NCBI GenBank assembly: GCA_029001845.1
Contig: JAREWP010000053.1
Span: forward strand, 1-64,000
DNA: 64,000 bases
DNA from: Candidatus Magnetocorallium paracelense
Lineage (GTDB): Bacteria > Nitrospirota > Thermodesulfovibrionia > Thermodesulfovibrionales > Magnetobacteriaceae
Direction of reading: 5' to 3'
The stretch's first letter is position 1. Every line of letters starts with the position of its first letter. The notes below the pieces were generated by a model. The model worked only from the letters and a program-made list of their open reading frames with translations, was not told where the DNA came from and made no database searches. A program made the translations under genes and the position numbers. Positions 27,887-35,652 of this stretch are shown here, in pieces.

Positions 27887-28468
27887 TTGATTACCTATAA
27901 AGGCATTCATCATACGGCTTTGGTTACTTCCAATATGGACGAAACCATTCGTTTTTGGAGGGACCTGTTATGCATGAGGCTTGTTACCGGAGTTGGAGGA
28001 AAAGGATACAGGCAATACTTTTTCCAGGTATCTGAAAGCAGTTTTATAACGTTCTTTGAGTGGGATGGTGTCGAAACCGTAGAAGAAAAAGAGGCCGGCA
28101 GGGCTGTAAAGGGACCTATCATTTTTGATCATATATGTATTGAAGTGCAGGATTCCGAACATCTTTGGCGTTTAAAGGACAGATTAGAGGAAGCAGGCGT
28201 GTGGGTTACAGAGGTTATTGACAACGCTTTTATCCATTCTATCTTCACATCCGATCCGAACAACATATCCATAGAGTTCTGTTATTCCGTTGACAAATTG
28301 AATATTGTCGAAAACCCCGTCATAACCGATTCATCACCCTCCGATATTGTCAGTGAAGGCTCTGAACCTCAAATCGATAAATGGCCTGAAACAAAGAATC
28401 CGACACCTGAAGAGGAAAGAAAAATATATCCCGGAGAGCTGCAAAGGTTATTGAATAAGAAAAAATAA
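27887..28468 (+). CDS. Glyoxalase/VOC superfamily protein
   Basis: 194 residues from a TTG at 27887 (CGGAG eight bases before). A longer reading from 27830 would run through the repeat element, so I reject it. VOC fold features: IHHTALVTSNMDETIRFWRDLLCMRLV, FFEWDG, FDHICIEVQDSEHLWRLKDRLEEAGV and SDPNNISIEFC, giving the His/Glu metal-ligand pattern. A hydrophilic C-terminal tail (about 140-194) lacks a known domain. It could be a dioxygenase, isomerase or resistance protein; the substrate is unknown. It is followed after ten bases by the SUMF1-larE genes. Confidence 0.8.
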   Translation: MITYKGIHHTALVTSNMDETIRFWRDLLCMRLVTGVGGKGYRQYFFQVSESSFITFFEWDGVETVEEKEAGRAVKGPIIFDHICIEVQDSEHLWRLKDRLEEAGVWVTEVIDNAFIHSIFTSDPNNISIEFCYSVDKLNIVENPVITDSSPSDIVSEGSEPQIDKWPETKNPTPEEERKIYPGELQRLLNKKK

Positions 28469-28478
28469 AAGAAAGTCT

Positions 28479-29183
28479 ATGCCGAAAAACACGTTATTCA
28501 TAGAAACCGTCACAGAGATGGAATTCATCTTAGTAAAGGGAGGCTCATTTGAAATGGGCGATTTTACGGGGAATGGTTTTGATAATGAGCATCCGACGCA
28601 TTCGGTGCAAACAAAGGATTTTTTTATTGGCAAATATCCTGTAACCCAGGAGCAATGGATGAAAATTATGGAAATAAACCCCTCCTTTTTTCAAAACAAT
28701 AAAAATCTCCCAGTCGAAAGTATTACCTTTCACAATGCGATGGATTTTGTCGCACGATTAAATAACATCACCAACGAAACATTTCGCCTTCCAACGGAAG
28801 CGGAGTGGGAATACGCCGCAAGAAGCGGTGGGGAAAAGGAGATATGGGCCGGCACAAGCGATCCAGCCGCTTTAAACGAATACGCCTGGTATGATGAAAA
28901 CTCTTCCGCCAGGACTCAACCGGTAGGGCTTAAAAAACCAAATTCCCTTGGTATGCACGACATGAGCGGAAATGTTTGCGAATGGACAACCGATATATAT
29001 AACTACTATGAAAATAAAAAAATGAACACTACTTCAAACGATAAATCAGCAAACAACGAGAGAGTTATAAGAGGAGGGAGCTGGTATAACTATGCCCTTC
29101 TTTTACGTTGCTCGGACAGGAGCATCTACTCCTCCGATTACAAAGATAATTATGTAGGTTTTCGTCTTGTTAAAAGCCCATGA
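28479..29183 (+). CDS. SUMF1/formylglycine-generating-enzyme-like protein, copy 1
   Basis: 234 residues, complete SUMF1 fold: EFILVKGGSFEMGD, FFIGKYPVTQEQWMKIM, FRLPTEAEWEYAARSGG, DMSGNVCEWTTDIY, VIRGGSWYNYALLLRCSDRS and VGFRLVKSP. Of the two Cys of true formylglycine enzymes only the RC position remains (RCSDR); the other is Leu. So it is probably not a sulfatase activator, but one of the many SUMF1 proteins with other or unknown roles. No signal peptide. Overlaps the second copy by four bases. Confidence 0.85.
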   Translation: MPKNTLFIETVTEMEFILVKGGSFEMGDFTGNGFDNEHPTHSVQTKDFFIGKYPVTQEQWMKIMEINPSFFQNNKNLPVESITFHNAMDFVARLNNITNETFRLPTEAEWEYAARSGGEKEIWAGTSDPAALNEYAWYDENSSARTQPVGLKKPNSLGMHDMSGNVCEWTTDIYNYYENKKMNTTSNDKSANNERVIRGGSWYNYALLLRCSDRSIYSSDYKDNYVGFRLVKSP

Positions 29184-29890
29184 AAATGTCTGACAAATAC
29201 TATATCAATAAAATAACCGGAATGGAATTTGTTTTTGTAAAAGGCGGCGTCTTTGAAATGGGCGACACCTTTGGAGACGGTTTTCCCGATGAAAAACCCG
29301 TTCACGAAGTAACAGTGAACGATTTTTACATGGGAAGATTTCCCGTAACTCAAGGCCAGTGGAAAAAAATAATGAATGGCAATCCGGCAATGTTCAAAAA
29401 AGGAGACGAATATCCCGTAGAAATGGTTAGCTGGGATCTCGCACAGAAGTTTATTTCTAAATTAAACAAACAAACGGACGGAGGTTACCGCCTGCCTACC
29501 GAAGCAGAGTGGGAATATGCTGCAAGAAGCGGAGGCAAACGAGAGAAATGGTCCGGTACGAACAATGTAGACGAATTAAAAGACTACTCATGGTTCGACC
29601 AAAATTCAAATATGAGAACTCATGTTGTGGGGCAAAAAAAGCCAAACGATTTTGGTATTTGCGAAATGAGCGGAAGCGTTCATGAGTGGGTTTTAGACTC
29701 TTACGATAAGAGCGATTACAACGGCTATGGAACGAAGAACCCGCTTTATGAAAGTAGCTCGCCCTACCGCGGATTCAGAGGCGGAAGCTGGAAACGTCAT
29801 CCAGAAGGACTGAGATGCACCAGAAGGTTCGGCGCATTGCCAAACCTGCAATTCGGCACATTCGGTTTTCGAATGGTAAAAGAGAAATGA
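29180..29890 (+). CDS. SUMF1/formylglycine-generating-enzyme-like protein, copy 2
   Basis: 236 residues, a paralog of the preceding protein: FVFVKGGVFEMGDTFGDGF, FYMGRFPVTQGQWKKIMNGNP, YRLPTEAEWEYAARSGG, EMSGSVHEWVLDSY, FRGGSWKRHPEGLRCTRRFG and FGFRMVKEK. It also keeps only one of the two catalytic Cys positions. In vivo start is the ATG at 29180 or 29186. It is coupled by ATGA overlaps to both copy 1 and larE, so all three are translated together. Tandem duplication followed by divergence is likely. Confidence 0.85.
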   Translation: MKMSDKYYINKITGMEFVFVKGGVFEMGDTFGDGFPDEKPVHEVTVNDFYMGRFPVTQGQWKKIMNGNPAMFKKGDEYPVEMVSWDLAQKFISKLNKQTDGGYRLPTEAEWEYAARSGGKREKWSGTNNVDELKDYSWFDQNSNMRTHVVGQKKPNDFGICEMSGSVHEWVLDSYDKSDYNGYGTKNPLYESSSPYRGFRGGSWKRHPEGLRCTRRFGALPNLQFGTFGFRMVKEK

Positions 29891-30732
29891 CAATCAGTAA
29901 GGATCTGTCAAATAAATACGATCTTCTGAAAACAACCCTGCAAAAGTGCGACAAAGTACTCCTGGCTTACTCCGGCGGAGTAGACAGCACTTTTCTCCTG
30001 AGCGCTTTAATGGATTTTTCCGTAAAAACACTTGCCGTCATTGCAGACTCTCCTACAATGCCCGGAGACGATATGACAACCGCCATGGAAATGGTAAAGC
30101 AGATGAATGTAGATTATAAGGTTATTAAAATAAATGAGCTCGAGGACAATAAATTTGTCGAAAATCCGGTTGACAGATGTTTTCACTGTAAAAACGGCCT
30201 TTTTGAACGATTACAACGAATTGCCGCTGAAGAAGCCTTTGGCATAGTAGCCGATGGAAGCACGGTAGACGACCTGAGCGATTACAGACCGGGATTCAAA
30301 GCGAAAAAAAAACATCATATTCGAAGTCCTCTGATAGACGCAGGCTTTACCAAAGAAGATGTCAGAGCAATGTCAAGGGAAAGGGGTTTGAAAACATGGG
30401 ATAAACCCTCGTCTCCATGCCTCTCATCGAGGTTTCCCTATGGCGAGCGTATAACAGAGAAGGGACTTACAATGGTTGAGAAAGCCGAGCTGAAGTTAAA
30501 GGAACTGGGATTTTATGAATTAAGGGTGCGTTATCAAGGCGACACAGCCAGAATAGAACTCAATGAGGAGGATATCCCTGTTATTTCCGAGATCAAGATG
30601 AGAAGGGAAATTGTTTCCTATTTTAGAGAAATCGGCTTTATTTATGTTACACTTGATCTGGAAGGCTACAAAAGCGGCAAACTGAACAGAGCTGTGCCAA
30701 ATGATATTAAAAACGAAGTTTTAACACAGTAA
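29887..30732 (+). CDS. larE: ATP-dependent sacrificial sulfur transferase LarE
   Basis: 281 residues, start ATG overlapping the previous stop. PP-loop ATPase motif AYSGGVDST (28-35), the RCFHCK pair Cys98/Cys101, and KPSSPCLSSRFPYG with Cys178, the position of the sulfur donor. Three conserved Cys resemble the [4Fe-4S]-type LarE rather than the single-Cys L. plantarum enzyme that is consumed; this is inference. It sulfurates the nickel-pincer nucleotide precursor made by LarB. larC and larB follow after a small ORF, but larA is not in the window. Confidence 0.92.
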   Translation: MTISKDLSNKYDLLKTTLQKCDKVLLAYSGGVDSTFLLSALMDFSVKTLAVIADSPTMPGDDMTTAMEMVKQMNVDYKVIKINELEDNKFVENPVDRCFHCKNGLFERLQRIAAEEAFGIVADGSTVDDLSDYRPGFKAKKKHHIRSPLIDAGFTKEDVRAMSRERGLKTWDKPSSPCLSSRFPYGERITEKGLTMVEKAELKLKELGFYELRVRYQGDTARIELNEEDIPVISEIKMRREIVSYFREIGFIYVTLDLEGYKSGKLNRAVPNDIKNEVLTQ

Positions 30733-30742
30733 AAAGGTCATT

Positions 30743-30786
30743 GAACACTCTCTCTGACGAAATTTCTTTATGAGAGTTTTTTTTAT
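30743..30786 (+). terminator. Possible terminator after larE
   Basis: ACTCTC...GAGAGT stem with a long loop, followed directly by eight T's. If used, the small peptide gene and larC are transcribed separately from larE. Confidence 0.55.
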
Positions 30787-30837
30787 ATACTTTTAAATCC
30801 GACGATCACCATTAAAACAAAAAAGGAGGAGACTAAA

Positions 30838-31089
30838 ATGGCGAATGAATTTGCAAACATGGACAAATCAGGAGGAGACTCCGCCATAGGAAGCGCCGAT
30901 GTATCGGGTTATGCCTGCGGCGGCAGTGCAAGCGGCTCAGGCTCTGCAACAGCATCGAGCTGGGGAAGCTGCGGCGGAACCGGCGTTGGCTCCGCGAATG
31001 CCGCTTCTATTGGTGAAAACGCCATAGGCGCAAAGGGCGGTGATGTCACGGATAACACAGACATCGGCAACATAAATATCAGCAGCTAA
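30838..31089 (+). CDS. Gly/Ser/Ala-rich small protein of unknown function
   Basis: 83 residues, set off by a strong AAGGAGGAG ribosome site. Low complexity with about half Gly, Ser and Ala; Cys27 and Cys45 lie in similar contexts (ACGGS, SCGGT). No signal peptide, no hydrophobic stretch. A Gly-Gly at 12-13 follows a 13-residue start that does not clearly fit the classic double-glycine leader. It lies between larE and larC, so it may be part of that cluster or an insertion in it. I do not recognise the family. A secreted or modified peptide precursor is one possibility; a structural Gly-rich protein is another. No function is assigned. Confidence 0.6.
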   Translation: MANEFANMDKSGGDSAIGSADVSGYACGGSASGSGSATASSWGSCGGTGVGSANAASIGENAIGAKGGDVTDNTDIGNINISS

Positions 31090-31096
31090 TGAAGTA

Positions 31097-31118
31097 GGGG
31101 CGAACCTGTGTGTTCGCC
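31097..31118. repeat. Short palindrome GGGCGAAC...GTTCGCCC
   Basis: An 8-bp stem with a six-base loop (CTGTGT), part of a GTAGGGGCGAACCTG-type dispersed repeat. A sister copy with compensating arms (GGGGCAGAC..GTCTGTCCC) is at 43295-43318. A TTCAGCCTTCAGTCTATACACC segment follows it, up to the larC start. Confidence 0.55.
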
Positions 31119-31167
31119 CTTACATGTTTTACCTGACAGTCTTCAGCCTTCAGTCTATACACCTAAA

Positions 31168-32373
31168 ATGAAAACAGCATATATAGATTGCTCAAGCGGC
31201 ATAAGCGGAGACATGTTTCTCGGCGCTTTGATAGACGCCGGCCTTCCATTCGATTACTTAAAAAGGACTTTTACTGATTTTTTAGAGGACGACTATGACC
31301 TCTCCCTGACGAGAGTCACGAAATGTAATATCTCGGCGTCAAAGCTGAGTGTCATTGTCAGAAATAATGGATTTACAAGGGCCCGTCGTTTCAAAGATAT
31401 CGAAAAATTAATAAAGAGCTCCAATCTAAAAGAAAAGATAAAAAACAGAGGCCTGAAAATTTTCAGATCCGTTTTCGAGGTCGAAGCATTGGTTCATGGC
31501 CTCCCTTTTGAAAAAGCTCACCTCCACGAACTGGGGGCCGTAGATTTTATTATCGATATAATAGGTGCGTTGACAGGCATCGATTATCTGGGAATAAGTA
31601 ATATCATCGCCTCGCCCGTTAATGTAGGAGGCGGCAAAGTAAAAATATCCCACGGAGAACTTCCGGTGCCTGCCCCGGCGACTTCAGAGCTTCTCAAAGG
31701 GATACCTCTCTATTCCAGCGGAATAAACATGGAACTGACAACTCCCACAGGCGCCGCTATTATTAAAGGGATCAGCGACAGATTCGGAGACTTCCCTCGA
31801 ATGGTTTTAGAATCCACAGGGTATGGCGCAGGTGACAGAGATATTGAATCACATCCCAATGTTTTAAGAATTTTTATCGGTAATTCTTCTAAATCCAATA
31901 CTTCTGAAAACGTTACTGTCATCGAAGCCAACATCGACGACATGTCGCCTCAGATTTACGAATACGTCATGGAGAGACTTTTCGATTCAGGCGCCAGAGA
32001 GGTCTATGTAACACCGGTAATTATGAAAAAGGGACGTCCCGGTAATTTATTAACCGTAATTGCAGATAAGGAAAATCTCGAATCTCTTTTCCATATTATT
32101 TTCCATGAAACAACCACAATAGGACTTAGATATTATGATGCCGCAAGAAGTGTTTTAGACAGACAAATATCACCCCTGGAAACGAAGCACGGTAAAATAG
32201 GTATTAAAATTGCTCGAAAAGACGGACATATCCTAAATTTCACTCCCGAATATGAGGATTGTAAAAGGATAGCCAAAGAGCGATCGATTCCTTTAAAAAT
32301 GGTTACAACAGAAGCAATCAGAGAATTTGGAACTCAACAGAGCTGCGAAAAAACAATGGAAAACAATGAATAA
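31168..32373 (+). CDS. larC: Nickel insertase LarC, single uninterrupted ORF
   Basis: 401 residues from the ATG at 31168; a longer reading from 31108 runs through repeat sequence. LarC features: YIDCSSGISGDMFLGALIDAG, HLHELGAVDFIIDI, GGGKVKISHGELPVPAPAT, GAAIIKGI, then the C-terminal nickel domain with EANIDDMSPQIYEYVMERLF, VIMKKGRPG and HETTTIGLR. In L. plantarum larC1 and larC2 are joined by programmed frameshifting; here one frame covers both. It inserts Ni using CTP. Its stop is overlapped by the larB start. Confidence 0.92.
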   Translation: MKTAYIDCSSGISGDMFLGALIDAGLPFDYLKRTFTDFLEDDYDLSLTRVTKCNISASKLSVIVRNNGFTRARRFKDIEKLIKSSNLKEKIKNRGLKIFRSVFEVEALVHGLPFEKAHLHELGAVDFIIDIIGALTGIDYLGISNIIASPVNVGGGKVKISHGELPVPAPATSELLKGIPLYSSGINMELTTPTGAAIIKGISDRFGDFPRMVLESTGYGAGDRDIESHPNVLRIFIGNSSKSNTSENVTVIEANIDDMSPQIYEYVMERLFDSGAREVYVTPVIMKKGRPGNLLTVIADKENLESLFHIIFHETTTIGLRYYDAARSVLDRQISPLETKHGKIGIKIARKDGHILNFTPEYEDCKRIAKERSIPLKMVTTEAIREFGTQQSCEKTMENNE

Positions 32374-33103
32374 CGAAGACATCAGAAATCTGCTTGAACG
32401 AATTAAAGACAACCGTGTCAGTGTCGATGAAGCACTAAATCTCATAAAGCATATGCCCTATGAGGATTTAACCTTTGCTAAAATAGATCATCACAGACAA
32501 ATTAGAAACGGTATTGCAGAAGTGGTATATGCCGAAGGGAAAAGAGAAGAGGAAGTTATTGAAATTTCCAGACGCATTTATGAAAAACACCAACGCCTTC
32601 TCGTAACTCGCGCAAACCGGCGGATTTTCGACAACCTCGATATTCAGGCAGCCCGATACCATAGTCACTCAAGAACGATAGAAGCAGGCTCTCCTCAGGA
32701 AAAAACAGGAAACGTAGTCGTCGTGACTGCCGGTACATCCGATATCCCTGTTGCAGAAGAAGTCATCGTTACTCTCTCCTTTCTGGGCAGCAAAACAGAA
32801 ATGCTATATGATGTCGGAGTAGCCGGTCTTCACAGGCTTCTGGGGAATATTAAAGTCTTTGAAAAGGCAAATGTCGTCGTTGTCGTCGCCGGCATGGAAG
32901 GCGCCCTTCCTTCAGTAATCGGGGGAATTACCGATAAACCATTGATTGCCGTACCCACATCCATAGGATACGGTACAAACCTCGGAGGACTCACCCCCCT
33001 GTTCGCCATGCTCAACTCCTGCGCACCCGGAATTTCGGTAGTAAACATAGACAACGGTTTCGGAGCCGGCGTAGCAGCCCATAAGATCAATAAACCGATT
33101 TGA
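32366..33103 (+). CDS. larB: LarB, AIR-carboxylase-like pincer cofactor synthase
   Basis: 245 residues from the ATG at 32366, eight bases overlapping larC. The N-terminal helical part (ERIKDNRVSVDEALNLIKHMPYE, RQIRNGIAEVVYAEGK) and the PurE-like C-terminal domain (VVVTAGTSDIPVAEEV, VVVAGMEGALPSVIGG, GYGTNLGGLTPLFAMLNSC) are typical. It carboxylates and hydrolyses nicotinic acid adenine dinucleotide to the pincer precursor. With LarC and LarE it completes the cofactor pathway, implying a LarA-type enzyme elsewhere in the genome. Confidence 0.92.
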   Translation: MNNEDIRNLLERIKDNRVSVDEALNLIKHMPYEDLTFAKIDHHRQIRNGIAEVVYAEGKREEEVIEISRRIYEKHQRLLVTRANRRIFDNLDIQAARYHSHSRTIEAGSPQEKTGNVVVVTAGTSDIPVAEEVIVTLSFLGSKTEMLYDVGVAGLHRLLGNIKVFEKANVVVVVAGMEGALPSVIGGITDKPLIAVPTSIGYGTNLGGLTPLFAMLNSCAPGISVVNIDNGFGAGVAAHKINKPI

Positions 33104-33120
33104 GGTCTGCTTTCAAAGCA

Positions 33121-33262
33121 AACGTCCATGTCCTTCCGGTTCACCACAAAGCATGAAAATTTTCAAAAGGAGCAGTCATGTCCTGCCAAAACAAGCTGAA
33201 ACTCGCAGACTCAAACACCACCTTGTTTTGGCAGGACATGACTGCTCCTTCCGATGCGCTGT
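33121..33262. repeat. Long-hairpin repeat element, copy B (loop inverted)
   Basis: Left flank AACGTCCATGTCCTTCCGGT..CACCACAAAGCATGAAAA. Arms 33167-33195 and 33222-33250 are a perfect 29-bp inverted repeat around a 26-base loop (33196-33221) CTGAAACTCGCAGACTCAAA.... Relative to the flank, this loop is the reverse complement of that in copies A and C. It lies between larB and the nitroreductase. Confidence 0.8.
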
Positions 33263-33302
33263 TACATATTTTCGAAGAAACCACTAAAGAAAGATATCTG
33301 CC

Positions 33303-33884
33303 ATGAATATAGATGAGTTAATCAAAGAGAACAGAACGTTCAGGCGATTTTATCAAGACGAAACAGTCTCGGTTTCCACATTAAAGGATCTGGTAAACCT
33401 TGGCCGTCTATCGGCATCGTCAGGAAATTTACAGCCCTTGAAGTATATTATCTGCAATGAAAAGAAGTTAAATGAAGAGATTTTCCAATGTCTTGGCTGG
33501 GGTTACCCGAGGGATTGGATGGGGGAAAGGGAAAAACCTTCTGCTTACATCGTAATATTGGGCGACACAAAAATATCGCGCCATTACAGTTGCGATCACG
33601 GAATTGCCGCACAAAGTATTCTATTGGGAGCAAAAGAGAGAGGGCTGGGAGGTTGTATGGTAGGGGCATTAAAAAGAGACGACCTCTCCGTACTGCTTTC
33701 CATACCACCTGAATTTGTAATTCTTCTGGTCCTGGCTCTGGGTAAGCCGAAACACAAGGTTGTGATTACGGAAATATCAGCAGATGAAAAAGTTAAATAT
33801 TGGAAAGATGAAGACGGCGTTCATTATGTACCTAAAAGAAAACTTGAAGATATTATTGTATCAGCATTTTTAGACTCCGATTAA
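33303..33884 (+). CDS. Nitroreductase family FMN oxidoreductase
   Basis: 193 residues. Family pattern: RTFRRFYQDETVSVSTLKDLVNLGRLSASSGNLQPLKYIIC (FMN-binding start), SYDHGIA-type helix DHGIAAQSILLGAKERGLGGCMVG, and LALGKPKHKV near the end. No transmembrane segment. It transfers electrons from NAD(P)H to an unknown substrate. Its position just after larB and the repeat element suggests loose association with the lar cluster, but the repeat separates them. Confidence 0.82.
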   Translation: MNIDELIKENRTFRRFYQDETVSVSTLKDLVNLGRLSASSGNLQPLKYIICNEKKLNEEIFQCLGWGYPRDWMGEREKPSAYIVILGDTKISRHYSCDHGIAAQSILLGAKERGLGGCMVGALKRDDLSVLLSIPPEFVILLVLALGKPKHKVVITEISADEKVKYWKDEDGVHYVPKRKLEDIIVSAFLDSD

Positions 33885-33936
33885 TCTTACTCCGATAAAA
33901 ATTTTCTTTCAAAACACCTGACGACCAAACTCTCAC

Positions 33937-35652
33937 CTACATAACAAGACCCTTCAGCCTCTTCAATCTTCCTGTTATAATCTCTCTCTTGATTTTCTTA
34001 CACTCTCTTTTCGATATGCCCGTTACATTAGAATTTTTATGTACAGAATTATCGTAAACACTGTTCCATGGAAATTTGGATCCGCTTACAGGCGACATTA
34101 CGGCGCCCGATATGGTGTTGTTGTACACCTTGTTCGACATAGTTCCGGCTTTCAGGCGTACTCCCGATATATGGGGCCCGAGAATATTGTTTTCTGTTAT
34201 AACATTGCCGTAGGAAGGAAAGTCGAACTGATTTTTATGCTGACGAAGGTCGTTGCCTGCCTGAACCCCATAAAAGGGATGACCCTTGCTGTATCCCTTT
34301 CCATTGCCGACAATTGTATTGCCTGAAACCGTACAACAGTAATCGGCTCTTACAAGTTTCACTCCGTCTCCAAAATTGTTTTCGATCAGGCAGCCCTTAA
34401 CATGACAAAAGGCGGCATTATCCATGCTTACGCCTGGCAACTTTACGGCATTGGTGCCGTCATCAAGCATATCTTCGTCCACCACGAAATCTTCGTTTAA
34501 CTCCTTATCGCTCTGAAAACCTCTCCTGCCGTTCATCATAATATGACAGCCCAAAAGGTGGCACCCCCATGCACCGTTATCTAGAGTTATTCCTTCGCAC
34601 TGATTTTCCGCAAATATACACCCGATAAAACGAAGCCTCGATCCTCCGTCCGTGCAAACGCCCATTTTTCTGTTTTTTCGTGAAATACAATTGTACAGGT
34701 TTATGCGACAGGGATGGGGATCGTCTGCATTAAAAGCGATCGATGGAGAAGCCTCAAGTCTGAAAGAAAACTCCGAGTCATCGTTTTTTTCCTTTAAAGG
34801 CCAGTCTGCGAAGTGGAAGCCGCTGTTCAGACAGGATTCGGCAACACAATTCGACAGAGTACAGCCTTTGATATCACGGACAAAAAGAAAACCGTCGTTT
34901 AAGCCGTCATAGACGCCGAGATTATCGAATTTCGAGTCGATAACATTATCCACAAAGGCAAACCCCACGCCCTCAGGAGAGGAAACATCAATGTTATTCA
35001 GAATCAGTCCTTTTGAATGAGACGAAAACACTGCAACAGCTGTCTCCCGGCCCGGCACTTCACGCAGTCTTATGCGTAAATTTTCCACTCTCGTTCCGAT
35101 CACAGGGGCGTCTCTTCTGCCGCAAATGACAATACCGAAAAATACGCCTCGAAAAACAATCTCCGTAGCACCGGGTACGCCGATCAATCTGACACCGGAT
35201 GGGAGAAAAATGCTTCTCCTTAATTCCAGCCTTCCCGGCGGAAGGATCAATTCCCCTCGATTCTTTGAGACATATTCCAGTTCTCTAAAAAAATTCTCCT
35301 CTGTGAACTCATCCCGGAATATGGATCGAACAGGGAGATCGTAGGCGTAACGCATAGAGGGCCATTCAGGCGCAAAAAGCTGTGAAGAGGTTCCTCCGTC
35401 GGATGAGACTCTTTTTAATAAAGGCCACCTCCCGATCTGACCGTAAACATCAATCCACGGCCACAGTCTGCGATGGAAGGCCTTTAAAAGGGGATGGCCT
35501 CCTATATGTCCTTTTTTGGATTTATAATAGTCCGACGATAGAGAAAGCTCTTTATTAGACGATAACGATCTCTTCTTCAATCGCAGATCACCATATATGG
35601 AGCTTATTGGTATAAAGGGGTGACAGAAAAGAGAAACCGTCAAGCATTGCAT
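33937..35652 (-). CDS. Right-handed beta-helix (NosD/pectate-lyase-like) protein
   Basis: 571 residues as read. From about residue 130 the sequence is a right-handed parallel beta-helix: LPPGRLELRRSIFLPSGVRLIGVPG, VENLRIRL, NNIDVSSPEG, LSNCVAESCLNSGFHF, CTDGGSRLRFIGCIFAENQ, LLGCHIMMNGRRGF, VKGCLIENNFGDGVKLV, VSGNTIVGNGKGY and VYNNTISGAVM. Such proteins are polysaccharide lyases, epimerases or adhesins; catalytic residues cannot be named. The start is unsure: the ATG at 35652 would overlap the upstream gene by 65 bases, and a TTG near 35570 is an alternative. No clear signal peptide with either. Confidence 0.75.
   Translation of the reverse strand: MQCLTVSLFCHPFIPISSIYGDLRLKKRSLSSNKELSLSSDYYKSKKGHIGGHPLLKAFHRRLWPWIDVYGQIGRWPLLKRVSSDGGTSSQLFAPEWPSMRYAYDLPVRSIFRDEFTEENFFRELEYVSKNRGELILPPGRLELRRSIFLPSGVRLIGVPGATEIVFRGVFFGIVICGRRDAPVIGTRVENLRIRLREVPGRETAVAVFSSHSKGLILNNIDVSSPEGVGFAFVDNVIDSKFDNLGVYDGLNDGFLFVRDIKGCTLSNCVAESCLNSGFHFADWPLKEKNDDSEFSFRLEASPSIAFNADDPHPCRINLYNCISRKNRKMGVCTDGGSRLRFIGCIFAENQCEGITLDNGAWGCHLLGCHIMMNGRRGFQSDKELNEDFVVDEDMLDDGTNAVKLPGVSMDNAAFCHVKGCLIENNFGDGVKLVRADYCCTVSGNTIVGNGKGYSKGHPFYGVQAGNDLRQHKNQFDFPSYGNVITENNILGPHISGVRLKAGTMSNKVYNNTISGAVMSPVSGSKFPWNSVYDNSVHKNSNVTGISKRECKKIKREIITGRLKRLKGLVM

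Noticed and set aside
28479-29890. True sulfatase-activating formylglycine enzymes
   Set aside because: Only one of the two catalytic Cys is kept in each and no sulfatase gene is in the window.
27720-33262. CRISPR array or attachment sites from the hairpin copies
   Set aside because: Copies are kilobases apart, not regularly spaced, and contain their own palindromes; no cas genes or integrase are present.
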